Shown here: positions 53,601 to 62,600 of the stretch, one piece after another
Layout: each line of letters starts with the position of its first letter
Position numbering within the stretch: the stretch's first letter is position 1
Source: Roseateles sp. SL47
GTDB taxonomy: Bacteria > Pseudomonadota > Gammaproteobacteria > Burkholderiales > Burkholderiaceae_C
Direction: 5' to 3'
Assembly (NCBI RefSeq): GCF_026625885.1
Contig: NZ_CP113068.1
Span: 4,154,001 to 4,218,000 of the forward strand
Length of the DNA stretch: 64,000 nt
Translations under genes and position numbers: made by a program
Notes under the pieces: model-generated
The model's database searches: none
The model's input: the letters and a program-made list of their open reading frames with translations, nothing else
Told to the model about the DNA's origin: nothing

Positions 53601-56600
53601 GTCACCAACTATGGCGGCGCCATCCTGCTCAAGGGCATCGCCCCTTCACTGGTACCGAATGCTGGCGGGGCCGGCGCCAACCCGGTGGCTCAGAATCTGC
53701 TGGGCAGCGGTAGCGACCAATCGACGGATGCCTCCAACCCGCCGGTGAGCCCCACGTTCTCGGCCACAGCCGCCTATGGGCACCAGGTCTCACCGTCGAC
53801 GGGAGGGCTGTGGGTCCAGCTCTACGACGCACAGGGCCAGCCCTCCGAGCAGGTGGTGGTTCCGGTGCAACGAAGCTTCGGGCCGCTGTATGTCAATTCG
53901 ATTGGCGCGGGCTGGCAGCAGGCCAACGAGATCCTGGACCTGCTGTTCGACGGATCGGTCTCCCTGGCGGGCCTGAAACTGGATGTGATTGGCCTGGATG
54001 TTGGCATGCCGGTCACAGATCCCACCAACTTCGATGCCTACCAGCTGGATCTGCGCGGCCTGGACGTCAGCTTCAACGGCGGCGGCGTGGACATCGGCGG
54101 CGGCCTGTTGAAGACCACCGATGCCATCCCGAGCTACACCGGGCAATTGGTGGTCAAGACCTCCGGGTTCTCGCTGGTGGCCCTCGGTTCGTATGCGGAG
54201 CTGACCACCCCGCAAGGCACCACGCCTTCGCTGTTTGCCTTTGTTAATCTCAACATCCCACTGGGCGGGCCACCGCCGTTTTTTGTGGAAGGCCTGGCAT
54301 TCGGGTTTGGCTACAACCGCGACATCACCATTCCGCCGATCGGCGGGATCCAGCAGTTTCCGTTGGTGCAAGGGGCATTGAGCAGCGACACCTTTGGCCG
54401 TGATCCCACACCCGACAGCGCCTTGCAGGTGCTGGACAGCGTCGTGGCGCCGGCCTTGGGCCGCTACTGGGTCGCTGCGGGCCTGCGCTTCAGTTCCTTC
54501 CAGTTGCTGGACACCTTCGCCTTGCTGCTGGTGAAGTTCGGCCGCAGCTTCGAGATTGATCTGGTCGGTGTCACGGCGGCGTCCTTGCCCCCGAAGGTGC
54601 CCCGGTCGTCCGCCATCGCCTACATGGAGCTCGGGCTGATCGTATCGTTCAAGCCCGACGACGGGGTGTTCTACGCCGAGGCACAGCTCACGCCCAACTC
54701 CTTCCTCTTTGCGCCTGCCTGCCGACTCACCGGAGGCTTTGCCACCTACCTCTGGTTCAACCCACCACCGAGTGCCGACGGCCCCTCGGCAGGCGACTTT
54801 GTGGTGACCTTGGGCGGCTACAACCCGGTGTTCTCACCACCGTCGTGGTATCCCAATCCACCGCGTCTGGGTTTTAACTGGCCGGTGACCGGCAGCGTCA
54901 GCATCTCCGGCGGGGCCTACTTCGCTTTGACCCCGTCGTCGGTGATGGCGGGGGGCTCGCTCAGCGTGCAGTTCCACTCCGGCCCGCTGCGTGCCTGGCT
55001 GAATGCCGGTGCGGACTTCCTGATCGCCTGGAAACCCTTCTGGTTCTCGGCCGATATGTATGTGGATGTGGGCGCAGCGTTCCAGACCTCGCTGCTGGGG
55101 ATCTCGATCACCTTGTCGATCGACCTGGGCTGCACCTTGCATCTCGAAGGACCACCGGTACACGGCTATTGCAAGGTGCACTGGTTCGTCATCTCCTTCA
55201 CCATCCCGATCGGCGACGACGGCAGCCAGGACCGCGCCACGCTGGCTTGGGATCAGTTCGCCAAGTCCTTCCTGCCGCCCGCCCAGTCGCCCACGATGGC
55301 CGGTAGCCAGGCCCCGGTCGGGGCGCTGGCCGCCGATGTCGACCCGACGCCGTCGCCCATCAAGCCACAGGCCTTGACCGGGCTGCTCTCCACCTTGCCC
55401 GACGGGACCTGGGTGATCCAGTCGCTGCCGTTTGTGCTGAGTGTGGAAACCGCCATTCCGGCCACCGCCACCACCGTCGATCAATGGGGCGGGGATGCGC
55501 TGCCCAGCGGCCCGCTGATGGGGGTGCAGCCCTGTTCGCGCCTGAACGTGGACACGCCATTGCAAGTGAGCGTGCTCGATGCCAATGCCAAGCCGGTAGC
55601 GCTGCCGACGGCGACCTTCAACGTGCAGGCGCTGCAAGGCAGCGCGCCTGCGGCCCTGTGGGGCAACGTCCCGTTTGACCCGGCCGCCCCGACCGCGTCC
55701 GCCGGGCAGTTGTTGCCCAACACCATCAATGGGGTGCAGGTGTCCGCCGTGGCCGATGTGACGACCAACGTCATCGGTCCCATGGACCTGCAACAGGTGT
55801 TTGGCTTCACCTTGCTGCCCCCGGACTGGTTGCCTTTCGGTAGCGGGCCGCGCTACAGCCCGGCGGCCCCCATGGACCAGTCGAATGCGCTGGCGAAACT
55901 GATGAACAGCATCATGTTGCCGTCGGTGATCTCGGCCCGGGAGGCCATCCTCGCGGCCTTGCAGGCGGAGGGCCTCCCCGTGGTGGCGGAGCCGGATCTG
56001 TCCATGGTCGCCGCGCTTGGCTGGGCCGTCTATCAGGCACCGCCCACGCTGGCACAGCTCACCGAAACCCTGGCCGCTCTGCCGGGATGGAATCTGCCGG
56101 CGGCCTCGGCGCCGTCCGCCCCACCGGCCCTGACCGAAGCGCCCTCGCTGGCCCCGCCGACATTGCTGGGCGGCTTGCGTCGCTACCGGATGCCGACAGC
56201 AGATGCGGGCAGGGCCACGGCAGGTGGCGCCTCGGGGGCGGTTTCGCCCGGGGCGTTCCGAGTGGTGCGGGCCTTGGTCGGCGGACGTCGGTGGGACCCG
56301 CTGGCGCCTTCCCCGGAGGCCCATCAGTCCGCCAAGGACTTTGGCCTGGCTGCGGTGCCAGCGCCGATGGGGCAGGCGAGTGAGCTGCAGGTGGTCTTGC
56401 AGGAAGGCACCTTGCTGGCCTGCTCCATGGATGCCCGAGGGCGCTGCAAGCTGGGCAATGACGGACCTCTGCCGGTGCTGGCACTGTGCCTGGGCGACAA
56501 CGATGCCTATCTGGGCAGCATGCGTCTGGACAGCCAGTCCGCCCAGACCGCCCCCGCCGGTACCGCCACCCTGGTGTTGCAGGGCCTTCCCTATCAGGCG

Positions 56601-57203
56601 GGCGATATCCACGGGTGGGACCGGGATGTGCAAGTGGTGCGCGCAGGTTTTGATAGCTTCCTCGGCGATGGCTACCTGCTCCATCCACAAGCCGCGCCGC
56701 GTTATGACCTGGCCCGTTCGTTGCGGCCGCGCCTGACGGAGCTCAGCCTGGCGGAGCTGATCCAGCACAACCGGTTGGACGCACTCGCCGGCATCGTGCC
56801 CGGCTGGCTGGACACGGTGTTCTCTGCGGACGTTCGGAGTGTCCTGATTCAAGTCGGCGGCGTTGCCGCCACCCCTGATGCGGCAAAGGCCGTCGTGCTG
56901 TCGATCGGCGCCAAGCCAGCCTTGCCGGTGGAGGCGCGGACACTCCCGCACGGGGTCCTTCTGGTCTATGCCGTGGACCCTGCGGCAGTGCCGCCGTCTT
57001 CCGAGCTGGCGGTACGAACGCGCGATGCTGCGGGGCTGCAGGTGCTGTCGGTGTTGGGCTTGACGCAAGCACCCGCGACCGCAGGCATCGGGACGGTCCA
57101 GGTCTCCAATTTCGGGGTACGTCTGGGCAGCAGCACCACGCTGTCCAGTCGGGTGACGATGCACACCCGGCCGGTGGCCGACATGGAAAAGGCGTTGACA
57201 TGA
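47697..57203 (+). CDS. 3168-residue modular giant protein (DUF6603-like)
   Basis: This 9.5-kb gene encodes a very long, uncharged-looking protein rich in Gly, Ala, Leu and Val, lacking a signal peptide. Residues 300-1200 contain recurring units of about 260-265 residues. Each has an amphipathic helical part beginning DP[VL]G (D569, D834; also D56) and, about 50 residues later, a GxG...DP[FW] turn (D355, D621, D881), then beta strands. Further less regular units continue to about 2100. Residues 2300-2510 match my memory of DUF6603: FVVTLGGYNPVFSPPSWYP and RLGFNWPVTGSVSISGGAYF. The last 600 residues are Pro/Ala-linked beta domains. Its function is unknown. It may be a filament, lipid-shielding or scaffold protein. 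It ends overlapping the next gene (ATGA). Confidence 0.7.
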   Translation: MNQATRPEHLGRSSAPILINGASLDPTVAALGLAVGLLQPAGAGPVYALNTAWFADPVGNIGQAFKSNGAELANLLAQLLGQVGGHALGIPVRNPGSLGQWMPINNPATSQPTGLYLVSDTDPKGNQVFGLGVMYLSTFTSTGLASGPASIEVSLWGLMPLVTLGQGNFGLALGQAGYPLQVGIAVAAADGAPIVDQDGLSFNGGKITGSLDLAAPSVDISVLVQQLMLPTATTPRDYTLADLAAMSSMELISTIATLGVIALTDLVGDAPQAQYLLPVLGLSPKVPGSPTLLPLLRWDTVVAQAVSGGDAAQPFMSWFASLFSDPTLASNWLGCMAGLIGGQPSQVGGQGSREDPFTLPLLDLPGIGSLDFSAATTVDAAGLRTFFPGLGVQADPVALGGAALLHFGGALELGAFKLSSTQPAIAPQIRFEAGLSLTGPKADTPLFSGSIGSDTYVFGSLVAGLGIGVDVGGTVVLPRFQLRKVTTPNGSFASLDLLQPGSLVNQALTEVYSLIAAAFTELFGSTAASFGGYAAALVGVAAPPTQAAQWPSSLSPPFSAAGITTSYADPVGALGAYYAKLLFGGVQVNGQPAFQPLLQAAASLLAQSGPATVSGSGTQEDPWLAPLSTTPVSLLAYVLPSSDSTGEGSLVMGLALAPSLDIVGGPTVSMAVSLELLRLDIAAGGQGIASAQVLPALGCAFLLPKGYTTPAVAGAQLSVASSGFSTRWVRGQGWIWDMHVGQPAVVVNGASMPVGSDMLFTDASGLEDLVTQTAATFAPLLTRLLGVAAYRSGTRAGLALTGVLGLLPNLEGQMPQGLTWPATMPTLTPANFNDPLGDIQAQLAAVFSTPQQAQAALGLLGWAASTAAQAPAIAGAGIFADPFRVPIGLPLPFDLGVWIDPAASSVGLGLARGLSTTVGTTVCDVALAANLAEYALGATPAPTRSMLPAAVLSATFSGVDGAPLIDAPSGIGTLGSLTLGVTVGWTQSGFMLQPLATLQDVNFTGYLPASLLALPSTSDAPAVIDIFNSQLNLAFGAVLEQFGSNATFKTVLDLMARLGLVQVDSSTGVVTGLNAGGFNALLSSPLDFVCNGLLRLLANDAGPGLPNQPPPQQELFDLLWQLLGVTPPAAPVSLLALGEALGLLTDADTGWAPIPSAWMQLLAHPAQALPQMFNALWTDKTTLAALLTQWQSNLDGLAYGPFVLSVKNGNLLSLGVPETAPVVVGGIVALSGAASFNLQTGDLETVFSARLTPVGIGLSTQLGYPLGKGATSPRFTAFATFGGTGLPAPLPVQFWPFDTSTFVSQLSKVAPAYALGTFVTGVVEPLLLNPYPLAQAVATAFGLAWQDNNKTWYLKSPLGLFEQPLQWLLNDAVVGLNGQLNIAQLSKVLSLIPAATSGSGISVSPVPNGVRVAGLPYGLAVDFLADTGLQRFSVTPQLTAPLALSVDQARIDSLQFSLSLDPSFQPGFNAQLTVSGQVDNSRLSVTTGYDRGFTLALGTTVGQPAFVILPFPGWQTLVMQALQAAVPVLTQQLTSALLDALSKGGAADFAQRLRTAGTALQVQALVQQLAAVSKPGDVPTQALSWLGSRLSTTNAPQTISAVVTLLAGLINGVTQQGSLLAYQPSTRLPVTLLAGLDTTTTPGQLGLWVTLSPPTLPLVQLRLNRSGLSLPFNPDGTPTGGAPVFSLQASVCTPIEGDQGPALSIGFDSAATRFTLAVDPLGGGAQPSPLSRALLPRPFGLTDAKAIGDAAAQWALAILINVVPRYVSLVVLNTPVVSKWLTTPLFPGQQGPSAGQVLVGSQVLLLQNNKYLLNSFEALSHLSIQQFLAGLLSSLLSTRIKVLTLNKTGGLWIGPQPGTSGNYGLVLQLPDLVLKSSVPTFTLQLGANDAAWIKSTGLDADQLQPGIGVFVPVDATTPHFDQLRLLLVNVGVDFAGSEANPLVNLSRFKMQSVGPRGLVTFDFAQPGVVTNYGGAILLKGIAPSLVPNAGGAGANPVAQNLLGSGSDQSTDASNPPVSPTFSATAAYGHQVSPSTGGLWVQLYDAQGQPSEQVVVPVQRSFGPLYVNSIGAGWQQANEILDLLFDGSVSLAGLKLDVIGLDVGMPVTDPTNFDAYQLDLRGLDVSFNGGGVDIGGGLLKTTDAIPSYTGQLVVKTSGFSLVALGSYAELTTPQGTTPSLFAFVNLNIPLGGPPPFFVEGLAFGFGYNRDITIPPIGGIQQFPLVQGALSSDTFGRDPTPDSALQVLDSVVAPALGRYWVAAGLRFSSFQLLDTFALLLVKFGRSFEIDLVGVTAASLPPKVPRSSAIAYMELGLIVSFKPDDGVFYAEAQLTPNSFLFAPACRLTGGFATYLWFNPPPSADGPSAGDFVVTLGGYNPVFSPPSWYPNPPRLGFNWPVTGSVSISGGAYFALTPSSVMAGGSLSVQFHSGPLRAWLNAGADFLIAWKPFWFSADMYVDVGAAFQTSLLGISITLSIDLGCTLHLEGPPVHGYCKVHWFVISFTIPIGDDGSQDRATLAWDQFAKSFLPPAQSPTMAGSQAPVGALAADVDPTPSPIKPQALTGLLSTLPDGTWVIQSLPFVLSVETAIPATATTVDQWGGDALPSGPLMGVQPCSRLNVDTPLQVSVLDANAKPVALPTATFNVQALQGSAPAALWGNVPFDPAAPTASAGQLLPNTINGVQVSAVADVTTNVIGPMDLQQVFGFTLLPPDWLPFGSGPRYSPAAPMDQSNALAKLMNSIMLPSVISAREAILAALQAEGLPVVAEPDLSMVAALGWAVYQAPPTLAQLTETLAALPGWNLPAASAPSAPPALTEAPSLAPPTLLGGLRRYRMPTADAGRATAGGASGAVSPGAFRVVRALVGGRRWDPLAPSPEAHQSAKDFGLAAVPAPMGQASELQVVLQEGTLLACSMDARGRCKLGNDGPLPVLALCLGDNDAYLGSMRLDSQSAQTAPAGTATLVLQGLPYQAGDIHGWDRDVQVVRAGFDSFLGDGYLLHPQAAPRYDLARSLRPRLTELSLAELIQHNRLDALAGIVPGWLDTVFSADVRSVLIQVGGVAATPDAAKAVVLSIGAKPALPVEARTLPHGVLLVYAVDPAAVPPSSELAVRTRDAAGLQVLSVLGLTQAPATAGIGTVQVSNFGVRLGSSTTLSSRVTMHTRPVADMEKALT

Positions 57204-58732
57204 GCCAGGATCAAGACATTCCGGTGGCCACCGGTACCGATCTGCAGCCGGGGCAAATCGAGTTCATCGAGTCCTGCGAGCCTCCGCTCGTGGCCGGGAC
57301 CTATCAGCTGAGCTGGACGCAGCAGGTCCTGAACGTGACGGCGGACCCGGCGCCGAGCTATAGCGGCACCCAGGCTTTCCAGGTGTCGGGCCCGCGCTTC
57401 ACGCTGCCGGCCGACAGCGTGCAGTCGGTCTATCCACCAGCCTCGCAGAAGGGCAATTTTGCAGACGTCATGCCGCACATCGTCCTGAACCGGTCGACGC
57501 TGCCCTGGGAGCGTCCGCTTCAGGGCAATACGCCCTGGCTGGCGCTGCTGTTACTCACCGATGAAGAACTGCAGGGCGCTCCGATTCTCTCGATTCCGGT
57601 GTCTGAACTGCTTGCACCGCCCTCCGGCACCACGGGCCCTGCCATCCCGGCCAGCGCCGTGACCCCGCAAGAGGCACAGAGCCTGTGTAACGCCATTGAT
57701 GTGTCGGCTGCAGTGTTCACCGGCCTGGCGCCCACGCTGCAGGAGGTGGCGCTGCTATGCCATGCCCGCCGGGTCAACACCGACAACAAGGAGGAACTGG
57801 GCATCCAGGCCAACGGTACGTTTTCGGTGGTGATCGGCAACCGGCTGGTGCCTGCGCACGTGACCAGTGACACCGCCTACACCGCCTTGCTGGTGTCTTT
57901 GGAAGGTTGGACGGCCCAGTTGCCGGGGTATGCGAGCGACGGCACCACACCCACCAGCAATACCGGCACGTCAGCCCGACTGCGGCTGTGCGTGCTGGCG
58001 AGCTGGGGGTTTCGCGCCAGTGCGGGTGTGGGCAGCTTCAGCGGCCTGATGCGAAATCTCTCCCAGCCGGGAGGCATCGGCATGCTGCAATATTCGCACG
58101 GCACAGATGTGGGCAATGCCGTGGCGCAGACCGCGCTGGACATCGGCTTCGTGCCGCTGGTCAACAACACCCGCTTCGGAGAACAGACCTCTTCCTGGTA
58201 TCGCGGCCCGCTGTCTGCTGCGCCGACCAATCCATCGGCCGTGCCGGCGGCAAGCTTCAGCGACACCCTGACCCGTTACGACCCGGCGACAGGGCTGTTG
58301 GACCAGAGTTATGCCGTGGCGTGGCAGATCGGCCGATTGCTGGGGCTGGCCGATGCGGCCTTTGCGCGGTCGATCTTTGATTGGCGCCGCACGGTGATGC
58401 AAGGCCAGCTGGCTCTCCAATCACAGAGCGCCCGCCGGGCCACTCTGCCCGACGACCCCGCCATGGCCCGTTTGACGGCCACTCGACCCGCCGATGTGTC
58501 ACCGGCCTTGCAGGCCCAGGCCACCGTGTTCGACGTAGCGCGCCATTACTTGTTGACCCCCGACAAAACGGCTCCGACCTTGCCCAAGGTCACCCCCCAT
58601 GCGCGCCGCGGTGATGCCTTGCGGTCACAGCAGCTGAAGGCCCCGGCAGTACGGCCCGGCAACGCCCCGGCCAATGCTTCCAGCGACCCGCTGTTGCGTC
58701 TGATCGACCATGTGCTGGGGGGGCAGTCGTGA
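57200..58732 (+). CDS. Unknown operon protein, 510 residues
   Basis: The protein is soluble, beta-rich in its first half (GTYQLSWTQQVLNVTADPAPSY, FTLPADSVQSVYPP) and helical in the second. A C-terminal tail is basic and Pro/Ala-rich, ending LLRLIDHVLGGQ. There is no signal peptide or membrane helix. Notable segments are PHIVLNRSTLPWERPL and NTPWLALLLLTDEEL. It is translationally coupled to the giant gene and 31 bases before the next one. No family is recognised; the order suggests it works with the giant protein. Confidence 0.65.
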   Translation: MSQDQDIPVATGTDLQPGQIEFIESCEPPLVAGTYQLSWTQQVLNVTADPAPSYSGTQAFQVSGPRFTLPADSVQSVYPPASQKGNFADVMPHIVLNRSTLPWERPLQGNTPWLALLLLTDEELQGAPILSIPVSELLAPPSGTTGPAIPASAVTPQEAQSLCNAIDVSAAVFTGLAPTLQEVALLCHARRVNTDNKEELGIQANGTFSVVIGNRLVPAHVTSDTAYTALLVSLEGWTAQLPGYASDGTTPTSNTGTSARLRLCVLASWGFRASAGVGSFSGLMRNLSQPGGIGMLQYSHGTDVGNAVAQTALDIGFVPLVNNTRFGEQTSSWYRGPLSAAPTNPSAVPAASFSDTLTRYDPATGLLDQSYAVAWQIGRLLGLADAAFARSIFDWRRTVMQGQLALQSQSARRATLPDDPAMARLTATRPADVSPALQAQATVFDVARHYLLTPDKTAPTLPKVTPHARRGDALRSQQLKAPAVRPGNAPANASSDPLLRLIDHVLGGQS

Positions 58733-58763
58733 TCCTCCCCTTCAGCCACTTCCGGAGAGCCGC

Positions 58764-59699
58764 ATGAAATCTGCCATTGACCGCACTCGGCAACTGGCCG
58801 ATCTGGCCGGCGTCGCTCTGCTCCAGGCTTCACGGGCGGTGCCGGGGGTGAGTGCGGCCCTCGAGACCCATCCGCAGGCCCGCCAACTGGCGCAGTCCGT
58901 CCAGCAGCCCCCGCCCGCGTTGCCCCAGAACTGCGTGAACTGGTTGGCCCAACTCGTGCTGCTGTATGGCGTCCCGTTCGACTATCTGGTGCCGGTGGCG
59001 AGCATGCTGCCGCCGGAGTCCATCCGCTACTTCTACCTGGACCAGAACTACACGAATCGCCTGATTGATGGTGCGGTGAGCATCGGGGTGAGCTCCAGCG
59101 TCGAGTCGCTGGCCTTGCTCGGCCAGATCGAAAACATCGTGAATCAGACCCTGCAGAATCTGACCGCAGTGCGAGCAGGCCTGACCGGCGCGGTGGCGGC
59201 TGCACCCGCCGGCCCGCCGTCCGGCTTTCTGCTGCGGTCCGCAGCGGTGTCCGGGTGGCCCGGCATCGAGGTCACCGCCACCGATGCCAAAGGCGGCAAG
59301 GTCGGCCTGCTGCGACTGGATCGACTCGCCACGGATGTGCTGCTGTGCCTGTTCAACGGCACCCCCGCCGAGGTGCGCATCCATCAGCCCTCGGAAAGCC
59401 TGCATTTCGGTGTCATCGACGACGGCCAGGGGCACTATTCATCGACCTTGCGATATGTGAGCGGTTCGCAGGCGGGCCAGCAAATCGGCACCCAGACCGT
59501 TCCCGTCACCATGCGGAGCGGCACGATGAGTGACGTCGTGGACGTCACCAAGACGGTCAGCTCGATCACGACCGCCTTGACGGCGGCCAAGGCGCTTCCT
59601 CCGCAAGGGGTGACCAGCGCCGAATTCGCCATTGAAATGGTGCAAAGCGCGGGCGTCCAGCCGTTCACGCCTCAGGCGTCCAAAGGGGAGGGCGCATGA
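58764..59699 (+). CDS. Unknown operon protein, 311 residues
   Basis: This 311-residue protein starts at an ATG with CGGAGAG upstream, preferred over an earlier in-frame codon at 58710 inside the previous gene. Residues 50-115 include VNWLAQLVLLYGVPFDYLVP and IRYFYLDQNYTNRLIDGAVSIG, then a helical stretch of hydrophobic and polar residues. The second half is beta-rich with WPGIEVTATDAKGGKVGLLRLD and ends in a Ser/Thr/Pro tail. I do not recognise the family. Its stop overlaps the start of the 1249-residue protein. Confidence 0.65.
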   Translation: MKSAIDRTRQLADLAGVALLQASRAVPGVSAALETHPQARQLAQSVQQPPPALPQNCVNWLAQLVLLYGVPFDYLVPVASMLPPESIRYFYLDQNYTNRLIDGAVSIGVSSSVESLALLGQIENIVNQTLQNLTAVRAGLTGAVAAAPAGPPSGFLLRSAAVSGWPGIEVTATDAKGGKVGLLRLDRLATDVLLCLFNGTPAEVRIHQPSESLHFGVIDDGQGHYSSTLRYVSGSQAGQQIGTQTVPVTMRSGTMSDVVDVTKTVSSITTALTAAKALPPQGVTSAEFAIEMVQSAGVQPFTPQASKGEGA

Positions 59700-62600
59700 C
59701 CGCCATCGTCAATCCAATCTGGGCAGGGCCTTGTTTGTGGGTCCCGATGTATCCCGAGGCTCTGTTGATCGGTACCCCGAATCAGACCGGGGCCACCTGG
59801 GCCAACACCAGCATGGACTACTCGGCACTGCCGTATGGCACCCCGGCGGCCGGACCGTTCACCACCAACGGCGGGACGCCCTTGACCGGGCTGCATCTCA
59901 CCTGGACGTTGCCTTCGGCCTTGCGCAGCGGCCTGCAACCCGATGCAGAGGGCGCGGTGGAGTTCCCTCCGGCGCCCAACCGCTGGCTGATCACCCGATC
60001 TTTTGTCGCCCAGGACGGTGATGCGCCGACCTTGACGGCCTGGGTCCTGCAGAGCGACTACACCGGTGCCGACGGCACGACCTCCTGGCCGGACCCGACC
60101 GGCGAGGTCAACTACACCGGTCTGGGCAAGGTGTTCACGCTGGCGAGCTGGCAGGCCCTGCCGGGGGCCCAGCCGGCGTTTCTGCAGGCCATTGCCCCGG
60201 GCAACGTGGCCTTTGCCGCGGTGTATGCGAATGTGGGCAATGTGTTTGCTTTTTATGATCCGTTGCCCGATTCGGCGCAGGGCACGTATGCCTACAGCGT
60301 GCTGGGCTGGTTTGCGACACCCTCGGACGATCCGCTGTTCGGTGCGGGCAGTGGCTTCACCGACGGCACGCAGTGGCAGGCCTTGATGGACGGACTGGAC
60401 TGGACGACGCTCACCAGCGTGACCGCCGCCCAGGCCGCCTGGCAGGACTGGCTGCAGTCCAACCCCATCACCGGCGGGCCGCCTCTGACGCCCGCGCAAG
60501 GCCAGTGGGCCTCCCAGACCTTGTGCCAGGCGTTTTTGCACAGCATCGAGTGGAAGGGCAACAACTACGCTTACCCGCTCTACACCGACGTAGCGCATTC
60601 TCCCAATCCACCCGCCGTCGCCATCGGCAGCAATGCGGCGGAGGCACTGGCCGCGTGGATTGCGAGCACCATGCCTGCAGCGGTTCAGGAGGAGGTCGAG
60701 ACCATGCTGCTCGCCTTCCAGAACTCGCTGATCTTCGATTACGCAACCGACCGGGCCAAGTTCGAAATGGTCACCCAGGCGGCCCGGTTCGGCTCCTTGC
60801 CGACCGGCGATGTGTGGGTGGTGTCCCGGCCGGGCGATGCCAATGTGTCCTTGAATGCCCAGGGAGGAAACAGCACATTGCCGCTGACCTCGCCGCAGAC
60901 CCAGCTGCTCGTGTCGATCAACGCGACGCAGCAGCAGCTGGATCAGGCGCAGGCAGAGCTGTTGTCGCTGCAGCAGGCGCTGTATGCCGCGCTGTGGAAG
61001 CAGATCAACTGGGCGCCGCGGACCGGCATCCCGAAGAGCCAGATCACCGCGTATGTGCAGCAGCTGACCGCCCCCGGCACCGGCAGCATCCCGACCAAGC
61101 AGACGGAGATCGACGGCCTGAAGGCCCAGCTGGCAAGCGATCGCAGCACCCTGGGCACCTTGCTGGGTAAGGACTATGAACTGAGCAGCATCAAGGCACC
61201 GCGCAGCTTTGCACCGATGGATCCGGTCGTGCTGGTGGCCGGTGCAGGCACCGACAGCAAACTCGCACAGCCGGGGGCATTTGCGGGTGATCCCGGCGCA
61301 GCCGGCCGTTTCACCGGCCAGACCTTGACATCGCTCACGGTGGCCGTTCCTCCGGGGTCGTCCACGCTGGTGACCTTGGATGGAAGCGACTTGCAGCCGG
61401 TGCTGTTGGCCGGCAGCGGCATCCCGAAAGAATGCCCTCAGTTCTGGGTGGAAACCCTGCTGCTGGACCCTGCCAATGCGCGCTGGCTGGCGCGGCTGGC
61501 CTACGGCAAGGCGGGTGTATCAGACCCTTCCGAGGACCAATTGCAAGCGCTGACCACCGTCATCCAGGCGCAGCAAGCCTTGCCCTTCAGCGGAGAAGGG
61601 CTGGCCCTGGCGGATGGCCGGCTGCTGGCGGCAGCGGTCGGCTTCCAGGGCGTGCCTCCCTCGGCAATTGCGGTGGATCCCTGGGTCACCCCGTGGACCC
61701 CGGTTTACCTGGATTGGCAGGTGGGGTGGTCCCCCAGCGCCGCCGGGGACAATCCTTCCGGCATGCTGAAGGACTGGTCCCTGGACGATGTGGACTACGT
61801 GTGGACCGGATCCACCATTGGCACGCCCACCGATGTCTACACCGGCCGCACAACGCTCACGCCCAACCAGGCCATTGGCCTGAACGTCTCCATAGAAAAA
61901 TTTCTTGCTGTGCCGGCGAATGTGCAGCAACTGCTGCAATTTGATGTGACGGCGCTTCAGCAGACAGCAACGGCGCTCACCAATCTGGATGTGCTCGCGC
62001 AGTCGCTCAGCGGCCTGAATGATCAATTCGGCATGCGCCTGGCCCAGCCCACCTCCATCATCGATTCGCCGCAGGCGGCCATGACCGGGGGCGTGAGCGG
62101 CTATATCCCCGCAGCCACTGGCAAGCAGTTCTATCCCTTGCGCGCCGGCCATTTCACTGTCCAGAAACTGTGGGTGGTGGATGCCTTCGGACAGGTGCTC
62201 AAGGCCATCGACACCAATATCAATGTCCGGCCGGTGGTCTCGCAATCCATGAAAACGGCGAGTGTGCCCGGCACCGCGCAACTGGTGCCCCGGATCACGC
62301 AGTCCAGTCAATTGGCGGCCTGGCTGGTGGATGCCACCAACGATGCCCTTCCGAGCAACTCGTCGGACGCCACCAGCCCCTTGTGCGGCTGGCTGTTGCC
62401 CAACCACCTGGACAGCAGCCTCACCGTGTTCGATGCGGCGGGGAACAACCTGGGCGCCTTGATCCAGATTGAGAATGACCAGGGGCAGGCGGTGCGTTGG
62501 GATGCCGCGCCAGGCAGCGGCGCCGCACTCGGTGCGCCTCCTGCGATCCACAACACCCATCTGGCGGGCTTGGTCAACGGCATCCTCGCCCAGGGGATCA

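Noticed and set aside
54834..57164. A 776-codon minus-strand open frame inside the giant gene
   Set aside because: It is one of many long antisense frames produced by the strong third-position GC bias. It has no ribosome site, its composition is His/Gly/Arg-rich and it resembles no protein.
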